A stretch of DNA of 24,548 bases from the NCBI RefSeq assembly GCF_000485595.1, contig NW_014577519.1, forward strand, positions 38,440 to 62,987, written 5' to 3'. This DNA comes from Priapulus caudatus (Eukaryota; Priapulida; Priapulimorpha; Priapulimorphida; Priapulidae). Made by a program: the position numbers and the translations under genes. Positions 9,413 through 17,935 of the stretch are shown piece by piece; positions within the stretch are counted from its first letter, which is position 1, and each line of letters opens with the position of its first letter. Below the pieces are notes generated by a model. It ran no database searches. It saw only the letters and a list, made by a program, of their open reading frames with translations, and was not told the origin of the DNA.

Positions 9413-10182
9413 TAGTAATTAGGCTTGTGAGTAGAGATATCTCAATAGACATATGTCGAGACGAGGACCAGTCTACGCTGGATGACAGTGTGTGAAAATG
9501 GTTGAATCAAGAGATCAAAAATTCGTTTAGAATCATTGAAAAATAAATTCACGCTAAACGCTAAATAAAATATAACGGTTCACTGTAAATAAACAGATTC
9601 TTTCACGCATTTCTATCAGGGTATCACGAGTCACGCTAGGCAAAACATCAGAAGAAAATTTAGTCTGACTGACTGATTCTCTCTTGCTCTCTTTCTCTCT
9701 CGCCCTCTCTCTGCAATAAAAAAATATGTTTGGTAAAATGATGTGTACGCAACTGCGTATATGCGTTATGGTAGCTACGTCCCTGATTAAACGATCGGAA
9801 AACGGCGCGGTAGAGAGATGCCGAGAGGCTGTAGGCCTACTTGGCGCCTCAGCTTGGCGCGAACACGGCAGCATAGCATATACATCACCGAGCACAGGCG
9901 GTGATTTATATGCTCTGACGGCAGCCAGCCGCAACTTTGATAATTGTGTCGCAGCGCCATCCCTCGGTAACTGCTGTATACTAATAACTCACAGGCTTGT
10001 ATTTATTTCGCCTTTTTATTAGAGGCATGTTTATGTTTATAACAGCACGAGTGCAGTTTAATATAAATTTCACACCTGTGACCAGTTCAAAATTCAATGA
10101 ATTTTTACAAGTGTTCATGAATTCTTACTGATACATGTATTCCGAGGCCGTCGATTGCCGCCATTTCCCCGCTAACGGCGTC
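9413..10182. other. Upstream region of the unassigned gene
   Basis: Presumed promoter and 5' UTR of the gene starting at 10183. It becomes CpG-richer after about 9790. The overlapping open frames at 9554-9934 (-) and 9726-10022 (+) have no family features and were not called. Confidence 0.4.
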
Positions 10183-10362
10183 ATGGCGGACGAGAAGAAT
10201 GAAGGTAGCGACGCTGCGTCTGTAACCGCTAATTCTACAGAAAACGGCGGATTTGCGTCAACGGCAGAAACTTTGTGTGAACGATTGGGGTTTGAACTAA
10301 ATGATGAATATGTCGTAAAAATGCTTGCTCGTGGGAAAAGTGCTGAACGTTGCCAGTTCAAG
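10183..10362 (+). CDS. Unassigned gene, coding exon 1
   Basis: Encodes residues 1-60, from an acidic Ser/Thr-rich start (MADEKNEGSD) into the helical domain. It ends CAGTTCAAG|GTAATC, phase 0. If the upstream ATG at 10135 were used, 16 residues would be added. Confidence 0.75.
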
Positions 10363-13300
10363 GTAATCACGTTGTGACGTTTTCATGTTACTCTTGCTGT
10401 ACGGTTGTGCAGTAACGCGAACGCTGACGCCATGCTGTCTCCAAGCGGAACGCCGGTTACGCATACGTAGTCGATTTACGCAGCACGCAGTTTTACTATT
10501 ACTAGTACTAGCAGAATTTATGATAATGGAAAGTCTAGAAACAATATCAGTAATTTGCATAGATTTAGGCCCTTTCCGTGTGACTGATTTTGAGAAGGAG
10601 TTCATAGATGGCAATCACTGATTTTCTCAAGTTATTCACACTGACTAACTCGGTTGTTATTCATACTGACTAACTATGATGCAAATATTACTATTAGTAT
10701 TAGGTCAAGCGAGCATGACCAGGCGACGCTGAGTCTGACGCTAGCGTTTCTGGTACAGCTAAATTTAAACTACGTACCCTAACAGTACGTTCTGCAATTT
10801 GATGCTAGTGATTATTATAGGCACAGGCACTTGGGACAGAGTCAGTAAAAACTGAAAATAATATGAACGCACATTCACAAATAGGCCCTATAATATATAT
10901 ACTACCGTACTTACCTCTCAATTACAATTCCACTGTTTTGTCACTGTACAGTGGCGTAGCCAGGGGGGCAATGGGGGCGATCGCCCCCCCCCCTAAGATT
11001 TAGAAGGCTACGTACTTATTTAAACCAACAGGACTGTTTCAAGTCGATAAGACATACCAACAACATGCACCTGCCCCCCCCCTTAGATTTAATCCTGGCT
11101 ACTCCACTGTCACTGTATATCAACTTTCCTTCATAAAAACTAACGCCGAACGCTCCCGCACTGGACGCTTCGAGTGTGCTGTGTTGCCATGATAATATAT
11201 TTATATAAAGCCTTTATATATATATATATTCGCAAATATTTGTGAATGTGTGCGTTCATATTATTTTCATTTTTTACTGACTGTCCCAAGTGCCTGTGAT
11301 TATAGGTACATTGACATTGTCGTGGCAAAAGTTTCATGAATTCAAAGTAGTTTTTAGCTCATCTGACATAGTCAGATGCAGCTTGTAGAATTGCATGAGC
11401 GTGCGTCCATGCGTCCGGCCGTGCGTCCGTTCAGGCGTCAACAGTTGGGCACAAATCTTAACCGCTCGACGTACGGTCACGAGTCATTCGGACGCGGGGC
11501 GTGCATCGTCAAAACGAGTTGAGAGGTCGAGCTGGGGGCTCAACAGGTCAAGGTGGTGTAAAGAAGGGGGAACATTCCCTCTCTTACTTAGGTATAGGGA
11601 GGAAATACAGAATGGAGCACAAATCTTTAACCGGCTCGACCTAGGCTCGTGATAGTCGGTGTGTTGTTGTATGGCATCATGGTAGGAAAAGCCATCACTT
11701 GACCGAATTGGGTCAGCAGGTCAAAGGTCAATGGGGACGGGGGAGATTTTTAGACATTTTCTTGAGAATGGTCGGACGGCTTGTCCATACAGACAGAGAC
11801 AGACTAGCGACGAGACCAGACAGAAGACAACGACAGACAGACAGACGAGCAGACAGGAGGGATAGCCAGACGTACAGAGAGAGCAGTGACGAGACGGAGA
11901 GGAGAGAGAAGCATTGAAACTGTTTGTTCAGACGGGTGCCTATAGCATTTTATGAGCTTTATTTGAAAGCAGACATTGAATGTGCTTTTCTGGCTTGCAA
12001 TGCGGAAAAGTTACAGTGTCGGATACCTTTTGACCCTGAAGAGGGAGCGGTTAAACCATGGATTTGTTGTACTGTTAGAAAGAATTTGCACTGCCGGCGT
12101 TTGCTAGTAGATTCTATTACATGCCTGAGATGTATGGGCTACAAATGTCACAGTGAAATTTCAAAAGCTTAAATTTTGGTTGAATGAAGGTTATGCCGCC
12201 GTTAAATCGGATATTAATTTCTATGGCATTCTTACTGTCGAGTGTGTTACATGAGTGTTGTAACTTGTGCACTAGTCCAGTGGCAAGTGTGGTTGGTGAT
12301 TAGTGAGGGGTGTAAGGTTTTTGCCTGCGTTAATTAGTTACAGGCTGGCAAGCCTCTCTATTTCAGCCTGTGGGCTTGCGTAGCGGTAAATGGTGATGGA
12401 AGAGGATTGCTTACCGTAATTGCTGTCTTGCCAATAATTGTTGCTATACTGACTTACGATGGGAGCTTGCCATCTTTAATTCTTAAGACAGCTGCAAACG
12501 TAGCGGGTCATCTCATTGGGCAACTATTTCACATATACGATCCAACGAACATTTCTTCGAGAAGGTTTCTGATACCATTCCAGCGTTTCAAAATAAGGCC
12601 TATCATTTGATCCCGTTACTTGTCGACATTTCCGACGGAGACAAGGTGGATCTCGTCCAGGTAGCTTGTCCGCCGGACAAGCAGCTTTTTAGAGCAATTT
12701 TTCGTAATGTATTAGTAAGTATGAATGAAGCCGTATCTGTTCAGTGCATGAACAGTTAAAATGCACGAATATGCGTATGGATAGACAAACGAATAGTTAC
12801 ATCAATACGTAAATAAATTCAACTCAAAGCATATATGTGAAGGTTAACACTGGTACACACATATGTATGTATAATATCAAATAGTGACATGCCTATATAT
12901 GTACATTGTACTCACCAAACTGGAAAATTTTAAAGTGTAGCCTGTAGTGTACCGGTATCAAATTACAAAGTTTGAAAAGCGGAAATATAGTTAAACGTTT
13001 TAAAATGCAATTCGCAGGCATTCTCTAGATACCAGTGTTATCATATAAGTATCAGTGTTTCCCCTGGCCAAAAAGGTATGCGAGTGGTAAATTTTTTTGG
13101 TGTTTGCGACTTTGCGCATTTCGAGGTCCTAGCAAAGCGAGCACTGCAGGTAGGGGGGGTCTGGGGGCTTTGCGCCTCTGGAAAAATTCTGAACACATTG
13201 TATGAGACTATTGCATTTTAGTTCAATAAAGTGTAGTTTATTGATTGAAGAACAGTGATTTTCGTCAGGGAGGTGGTGCATGTTTTGAACAAATTTCTGT

Positions 13301-16300
13301 GTGGCGGCTGAGAATTTGAGCGAGGCCTCGTGTCAATGCAGGGGAAACACTGAGTATGAGTATGACCCATGGTGATGAAATTAGTGGCTATTATGTGCAT
13401 GAATTCTGTGACATTTTGTATCATCGACATATAAACGGTTATCTGATTTAAAATATTTGAGCTAACCAATTTTTGCTGCAGAAAATCAGTAACTACTACG
13501 CGATGATCCCAGGGTTCGTAAAGGTCTTGGTAAATTTGGAAAGTCCTAAAAAATTTTACATGCTATTTTTTAGGTATGGCAAGTTGTGGAATATAGGCTG
13601 TTATTGTGTTTTGTCATAGAAAAGTCCAAGAAGTTGAGCACATGTATATTTGTGTGAGAGGCAATAAAAATCCTTTATGCAAGGGTTTGCTAATAATATT
13701 TTGTAACTACTATGTTTCGACGGATTATGCTACGAGAATTGTATTTAGTTAAAATCTTCCAGTTGTGGAAAAGTTGTGGGGAAACGTTTTTGCATTAGGT
13801 GTACAAAACTTGTTGTTTAGTGTAAAAACCTGGCATTACACTAGCACTGTAGCAGCTGCCCAATCCTCCAGGACAAGTTAGCGCAGCCTACAAAAATGTT
13901 CTATGTCAACCACTGATTTTGATTTATGTTTGTCCAAGCTTTACTCATACCAACAACCTTAATCCAAATTTCTAATTATGCATCATGGTTTTCTATCAAA
14001 TAACAGAGAGAAGTCAGGAATGCTTGCAAGAACCTCAACGTACACTCGCTAAAAGATCGGGATGGTGTGCAGCGGGTGGCAGACTTCGTAAGTTACTCAC
14101 AACTCGTGTCAGTTAATGTTAGTGCTAACTAGGAGTGGGGACGGTTCATCGATATATCGATGTATCGCAATACATAGCTCTACCATAAACGTGGCAATAC
14201 ATTTGACTATTCACAATACACGTATCGGTACTCTACTGAGTAAAATACATTAATTATTGGTATTAAAGGCATACTAGGCCCATTGATTATGCAATGTTGA
14301 TGAATGCTATCTAGTAACTGGCACCTTGTGTAGTTAATAAGTACATAACCTTATAGCCAAACGTGTATTAGTTTGTCCAATATCACTGCTGGTTACATTA
14401 CAAACAAGACTTATTTTAATTTAAGAGGTGAAGGATTGCAATGTCTTATAAACAACTTTTAGACTCAGTTATTATATGGACGAATCGTCCTAAAATAAAA
14501 ATCGTTCCATTTTAAATAGCAGTTTGGTGTAAAATGTAAATGTACTTTTTTAAATAAACTCTTTAATTTTATAATAAACACTTGTGATTAGCCCTTGGTA
14601 GGTAATGTGCAAAATAAATTGGAAAAAGCGCAACTTCACCAGGGTGGCAGCACAATCGCAGTGTCATGTCAGCTGCCAAATTAAAGATTTCGAAACTAAG
14701 TGTTGTTTTATGACAAATGAATATATTCATTTGTCTAATTATCAAATTTCTATAATCATGCATTGCTATATATAGCAATGCATGATTATAGAAATTTGTA
14801 GGTATATACTATTATTTATGCATTTAGTATTATACTATACCCTAAAATTCTAGGGTGTAGTTTCCCTTTAAGTGTATAGTTTGCTAGATAATTTTTCTTG
14901 AGAGTAAAGAGATACATCGTATCGAGTAATCTGTAGCACGATACAGATTGTATTGTGAGTTACCTGTATCGTCTCACCCCTACTGCTAACTACCAACTGA
15001 TTCACCCTCTGAAGTAGTGATACAGTTGTATAGTCGGATCGTAATCTGCTTCATTATAGTATTAAGGACTCGATTAAGTAGCATTTTAATACAGGATCGT
15101 CAATTAATTTATATAGCTTTTTTTTCTAGCTGTTTGAGCTGTTTAACAATTTGATACCACATGGAACACTGCAACGAGAGACGAAGGATCACCTAAAGAA
15201 CATCAGAGATATGTAAGTGAAGGTATTGCTTTGTCGGTGCAGATCGTGGGTGATATATATAATATAAACAGCATAAAATGTTGAGCCTACAGGATTGTGA
15301 TCGTTTTATAAATTGGGGTGACTGGTGGTTCTGGGTGACACTGAAATGGCCTATTACAGTGAAATATACCCTATCAGATTTAAATACAGATAACGTTTCC
15401 AATTTGATTTTGTGGAATTTATACAGGGTAAGATCATATCAGATCTTGGCGCATTGAAGCTCAGTGCAAATATAACATATAGGTTAAAGTGTAATCGTCA
15501 TACCGCAACAGTGGCTCCCTCTCTCACGAAAATGCTCATCTAATCTCATTCCGTTCAATATGAAAATATCTCTGGCTGGCGGCAACAGTACTCTCCCTCG
15601 CGAAAATGGAATGCCCACCTAGTGGAGTTTTGCATGTAACAAAAACACCAGCTACAACGGTGGCGCCCCCTTGCATGCGCTTTACGATGTTCATCTGATT
15701 GTGCATTTCGATGCCTCGCAGGCTTCAGAAGCAGCTGAAGAAAAGTGCGATGGGCTCGTTCCCGAAGACCAAGTACCTGAACGACCAGCAGACCGACCAC
15801 AACTCGGAGGGCGACGATGCCGCCGACGATGACAGCCGCTCGGCGACGTCCGACGACGATTGCGCGAGCGCGGCGGCGACGGCGGCGCCACCTGACGAGG
15901 AGGCGGTGGTTGATGAGGAGCCTGGGCGGCCGCGGCGCGCCAAGAAGCGTCCGATGTTCGACTACGAGGACATAGTGCACACGAGCACGCCAAAGCCGCC
16001 GACCGCAGCTGGTGGCGCTGCCGCCGCAAGCAAGAAGTCGCCGTTGAAGGCACTCAAGGTTGAGGCGGAGCCGGTTGAGGATGCCGGAGATGCGGCGGTG
16101 GCAGAGGTCACGGCAGAGGTCGCTGCACCGCTGCCGCGGCCCAACTCGGCGCATTCTATAGACATGGTGGCGCCGACGGGCGCGGCGCTGCTGCCGTGCA
16201 ACGACATTATCCACCAGGAGCTGCTGTCGCGGCACAACGTGAAGGTGCTGATCGGCAAGCCACGCAGCATCGCCGACGCGGCACCACGCCGGCCCAAGGT

Positions 16301-16610
16301 CAATCGAAGCACGCAGATCGCGGCGAGCTGCGGCGCATGCGCCGAGCGGTCGTCACGGCAACGGACGCGCGCGTCGCAGACGGACGCCGTGCAGTTTGTC
16401 GAAGACAACAAGACGGCGGTGCTGATCACGCGGCCGACCTTCAAGGACTTCATGACCTTCATCGACAACATGATGAAGCTGTACGAGCGTGTCGCGTTCG
16501 ACCAGGGCACGGACCCCGTGCAGGTGGTGCTGAAACCCGGAGCGGCGTTAGCCAAGCAGAAGGGCTCTGGCGATTCGTCGAAAAAGAACACGAGCAACAG
16601 TTCGTCGTAG
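10183..16610 (+). CDS. Unassigned acidic, probably nuclear protein, whole gene, 4 exons
   Basis: Coding exons 10183-10362, 14007-14087, 15130-15212 and 15722-16610 join to 1233 nt, giving 410 residues and a TAG stop. All junctions are GT-AG and in frame. I do not recognise the family. Residues 28-122 look like a folded, mainly helical, charged domain (ETLCERLGFELNDEYVVKM through LFELFNNLIPHGTL). Residues 134-182 are acidic and low-complexity, followed by a basic RPRRAKKRP stretch at 184-192 that resembles a nuclear localisation signal. An Ala/Pro/Glu-rich linker follows, and a more conserved-looking block surrounds TRPTFKDFMTFIDNMMKLYE at about 352-371. The tail is Ser/Lys/Asn-rich. There is no signal peptide or membrane span. 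The ATG at 10183 (G at -3 and +4) is preferred over an in-frame ATG at 10135 with weak context. Nuclear location is inferred. Confidence 0.75.
10631..10674 (+). repeat. Short direct repeat, two 20-bp copies
   Basis: GTTATTCACACTGACTAACT at 10631-10650 and the same 20-mer with one C-to-T difference at 10655-10674, separated by 4 bp. Confidence 0.9.
10822..11298. mobile_element. Fold-back hAT-type miniature transposon (477 bp) with 8-bp target duplication
   Basis: The ends form 62-bp inverted arms, 10822-10883 and 11237-11298, differing by one mismatch and two 2-bp indels. Both begin CACAGGCACTTGGGACAG. They are flanked by identical 8-bp direct repeats ATTATAGG at 10814-10821 and 11299-11306. 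An 8-bp duplication fits the hAT superfamily. There is no transposase inside. A second element is nested within it. Confidence 0.85.
10949..11109. mobile_element. Nested hAT-type miniature transposon (161 bp) with 8-bp target duplication
   Basis: The ends CAGTGGCGTAGCCAGG and CCTGGCTACTCCACTG are inverted repeats matching at 15 of 16 positions. Identical 8-bp flanks TCACTGTA lie at 10941-10948 and 11110-11117. Inside, a C-tract followed by TAAGATTTA / TTAGATTTA occurs twice. It inserted into the 477-bp element, so it is younger. Confidence 0.88.
11354..11740 (+). repeat. Dispersed repeat of the AGCTCATCTGAC / GCGTCCGTCCG type
   Basis: Opens with AGCTCATCTGAC followed after 3 bp by GTCAGATGCAGCT, a hairpin with one bulged base. 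GCGTCCATGCGTCCGGCCG-type repeats and GTCAACA come next. Two related halves then follow (GCACAAATCTTAACCGCTCG near 11451 and GCACAAATCTTTAACCGG near 11618). I recognise this pattern as a dispersed repeat of mollusc-like genomes; that assignment is from memory. The 85-residue frame over it is not a gene. Confidence 0.6.
11785..11915 (+). repeat. GACA-rich low-complexity stretch
   Basis: Interrupted GACA/CAGA repeats directly after the dispersed repeat. They give the Arg/Asp-rich frame at 11699-11917, which is not called. Confidence 0.85.
12360..12720 (+). pseudogene. Unrecognised coding-like fragment, frame-broken
   Basis: Two overlapping plus-strand frames look protein-like. One, open from before 12380 to 12610, reads LLTVIAVLPIIVAILTYDG. 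The other, open from 12487 to past 12720 after a TAA at 12484-12486, reads HFFEKVSDTIPAFQNKAYH then LIPLLVDISDGDKVDLVQ. I do not recognise either. It may be a decayed transposase or chance. It is not joined to the host gene's exons. Confidence 0.25.
12721..13052. other. Intronic, nothing recognisable
   Basis: AT-rich sequence with no repeat, hairpin or frame of note. Confidence 0.5.
13053..13352. mobile_element. hAT-like miniature transposon (300 bp)
   Basis: The ends CAGTGTTTCCCCTG and CAGGGGAAACACTG are perfect 14-bp inverted repeats. The flanks share AGTAT (13048-13052 and 13353-13357), only 5 bp rather than the 8 expected for hAT, so the superfamily assignment rests on the termini. There is no transposase inside. 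Confidence 0.75.
13353..14006. other. Intronic, possible transposon end near 13510
   Basis: A CCCAGGGTTCGTAAAGG stretch near 13508 resembles a hAT terminus, but no inverted partner is present before exon 2. Otherwise nothing is recognisable. Confidence 0.35.
14007..14087 (+). CDS. Unassigned gene, coding exon 2
   Basis: An 81-nt exon between AATAACAG and GTAAGT, 27 codons, phase 0 on both sides. It reads REVRNACKNLNVHSLKDRDG then VQRVADF. It is too short to show as a long open frame. Placement rests on strong splice sites and the smooth charged-helix continuity with exons 1 and 3. I found no other exon in the 3.6-kb intron before it, but cannot rule one out. Confidence 0.68.
14712..14735. 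repeat. Perfect 24-bp palindrome
   Basis: GACAAATGAATA followed at once by its reverse complement TATTCATTTGTC, with no spacer. It lies 7 bp before the 56-bp palindrome. Confidence 0.97.
14743..14798. repeat. Perfect 56-bp palindrome
   Basis: Two 28-bp halves (14743-14770 and 14771-14798) are exact reverse complements with no spacer. The left half begins CAAATTTCTATAATCATGCA and ends TTGCTATA. The match stops on both sides at 14742/14799. Confidence 0.97.
15130..15212 (+). CDS. Unassigned gene, coding exon 3
   Basis: An 83-nt exon after a T-rich tract and TTTCTAG, encoding LFELFNNLIPHGTLQRETK then DHLKNIRD, plus two bases of the next codon. The donor is AT|GTAAGT, and the split Met codon is completed by G at 15722. 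Confidence 0.75.
15213..15721 (+). other. Intron 3 of unassigned gene
   Basis: A 509-bp phase-2 intron from GTAAGT to CTCGCAG. It contains an imperfect direct repeat, CGCAACAGTGGCTCCCTCTC near 15503 and GGCAACAGTACTCTCCCTCG near 15582. Nothing else is recognisable. Confidence 0.7.
15722..16610 (+). CDS. Unassigned gene, coding exon 4
   Basis: Encodes residues 115-410. The acceptor is CCTCGCAG; the ATG at 15699 or 15711 that would open the frame upstream is intronic. It is much more GC-rich than exons 1-3, with G or C in most third positions. That is why long antisense frames (226 and 271 codons on the minus strand) appear opposite it. Content in order: LQKQLKK helix end, acidic region, basic RPRRAKKRP, Ala/Pro linker, a Ser/Arg/Cys patch near residues 307-330, the TRPTFKDFM block, and a Ser/Lys tail. 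Confidence 0.82.
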
Positions 16611-17935
16611 CGACGGCCGACGGCCGGCCCGGGGTGACGGGCACGCCGCTCTGTATATATGCTCAAGAACTCGGAAAGCACATTCTCATGCGTATTTTTG
16701 CTAGCATCATTTTCACGTTTTATTGCTGCGGCTGTTCCGCCGTGGGCAGTGCGTGCGCACAAGGCACAGGTTTTCATTGAGTACCATGGGAAATTTTTTT
16801 ACCAAAACGTTATGCATTCCACACAAACAATGTGTATACAAGATTTGGTCTTGACAGGGCAGTAGTGGAATAGCAATTTGGTATTTTTATCTATTGTACA
16901 TAGCAACGTCATACTGTTCTGCGTAGAGATTTTGATAATACTATATAATGTACATGCATGCTTACAAGAAGTTAGTCATGCCACGTCATACTTTTTAGCT
17001 GCAAGCAAGATTTATTCATGCAAGTACATTATGTACGCGACATACTGGCTTGATTATCGAGCCAGTTTGAATAGTTGCAGGAGTATTTGACTTCAATCAA
17101 ATGAAAAATCAAATCTCACATACTCTTGATAGTTTCTATAATTATATAGAGCTGTGTGATTTGAAAGAAAACCCTGCATGCATGCGTTTCAGAACTTTGT
17201 TGTCCTTATTCTGTTGTTGAGTAGACTGAGTGAGTAGTGTCGAGATTGCAGCTTCATGATGATGGTGACTGCAAATGTATTATACCCTTTACCATGTTGA
17301 TTGTTGGCTAAAAAGAAAGAAATTGCATAAGAGCATGAAGAGTTGTGATCATACCATGTTTTTTTAAATATAAGTCATTTAAAATTTTTGAATTTTTAAG
17401 TATTTAAATTTTGGATTCTTTATCATTAACTACCTTTTTTATATTAGTGTCGTCGTTTATTGTTTTCTGATAACATATTTGTCAACCCATATTCAAAACT
17501 GTGTAGTACTTTAAATTAACGGATCTGTGGCAATTTTGGTCAAATGAAGCAATCTGGCAAAATGTGCGAAATATGAATAGGAGCAAGGATGGACCAGAAG
17601 CACCGTGTAGTGTATAGTCGTTTTTGTGTGTGAGAAGTGGTAAATTTAATTGGAGCCGTGCACAGTAAACATGCTGTGCACTCACATGCCTCAAGCTGTT
17701 AGCTTTTATTAGCTTCATGAATCATCTGTTACAACAAAAGATATATCTCTGGAAGCGCTACCTATAGTATATTATTACACGTGTCCTTGCACGTGTTATC
17801 AGGGGGTGAATAAAGTTTTTATATACACTTGATTTTATAAGCGACTGCACACGAAAGACCCCAAGGCAAGGATTTTCGCTTATTTACTCATGATTTCAGT
17901 ATAGAATGTAATAAATAAATTTATATAGACATCTA
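16611..17935 (+). other. Probable 3' UTR of unassigned gene
   Basis: AT-rich sequence after the stop with no gene-like frame. AATAAA hexamers occur at 17809-17814 (followed by a T-rich stretch) and 17910-17919 (two overlapping), so a 3' UTR of about 1.2-1.3 kb is plausible. Confidence 0.5.
17809..17814 (+). terminator. Candidate polyadenylation signal (AATAAA)
   Basis: Canonical hexamer in GGTGAATAAAGTTTTTATA context, about 1.2 kb after the stop of the unassigned gene. The alternative is the overlapping pair at 17910-17919. Confidence 0.45.

Larger units (their letters stand above)
10363..14006 (+). other. Intron 1 of unassigned gene (3.6 kb, transposon-rich)
   Basis: Phase-0 intron containing three miniature DNA transposons (10822-11298, nested 10949-11109, and 13053-13352) and the AGCTCATCTGAC-type repeat (11354-11740). 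It also has a GACA-rich patch and an unrecognised coding-like stretch (12360-12720). Confidence 0.65.
14263..14871. mobile_element. Nested TTAA-type miniature transposon (609 bp including both TTAA)
   Basis: Bounded by TTAA at 14263-14266 and 14868-14871. Inward of these, AAGGCATACTAGGCCC and the reverse complement of the right end, AAGGGAAACTACACCC, match at 12 of 16. TTAA duplication is the habit of piggyBac-type elements. The element lies inside the 853-bp hAT-like element and contains the palindromes at 14712-14798. Confidence 0.55.
14130..14982. mobile_element. hAT-like non-autonomous transposon (853 bp)
   Basis: Starts TAGGAGTGGGGACGG and ends GTCTCACCCCTA, imperfect inverted termini that go on with ATCGATA / GATACA-type sequence and a shared CAATACA about 36-44 bp in. 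The flanks are GTGCTAAC (14122-14129) and CTGCTAAC (14983-14990), 7 of 8 matching, which fits a hAT 8-bp target duplication. No transposase frame lies inside. Confidence 0.72.
14088..15129 (+). other. Intron 2 of unassigned gene
   Basis: Phase-0 intron of 1042 bp, of which about 850 bp is a single transposon carrying a nested one. Confidence 0.7.

Noticed and set aside
13482-13511. Possible extra exon after TTTTTGCTGCAG (KISNYYAMIP)
   Set aside because: There is no good donor after it, and the phase-0 join of exon 1 to exon 2 already gives a continuous frame.
15555-16777. Minus-strand frames of 226 and 271 codons opposite exon 4 of the unassigned gene
   Set aside because: The sense frame has splice sites, a split Met codon and continuity with three other exons. 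The antisense frames are Arg/Ala/Ser shadows of GC-rich third positions.
16196-16780. Plus-strand 194-codon frame overlapping the same exon
   Set aside because: Out-of-frame shadow of exon 4 that runs on into the 3' UTR; no domain features.
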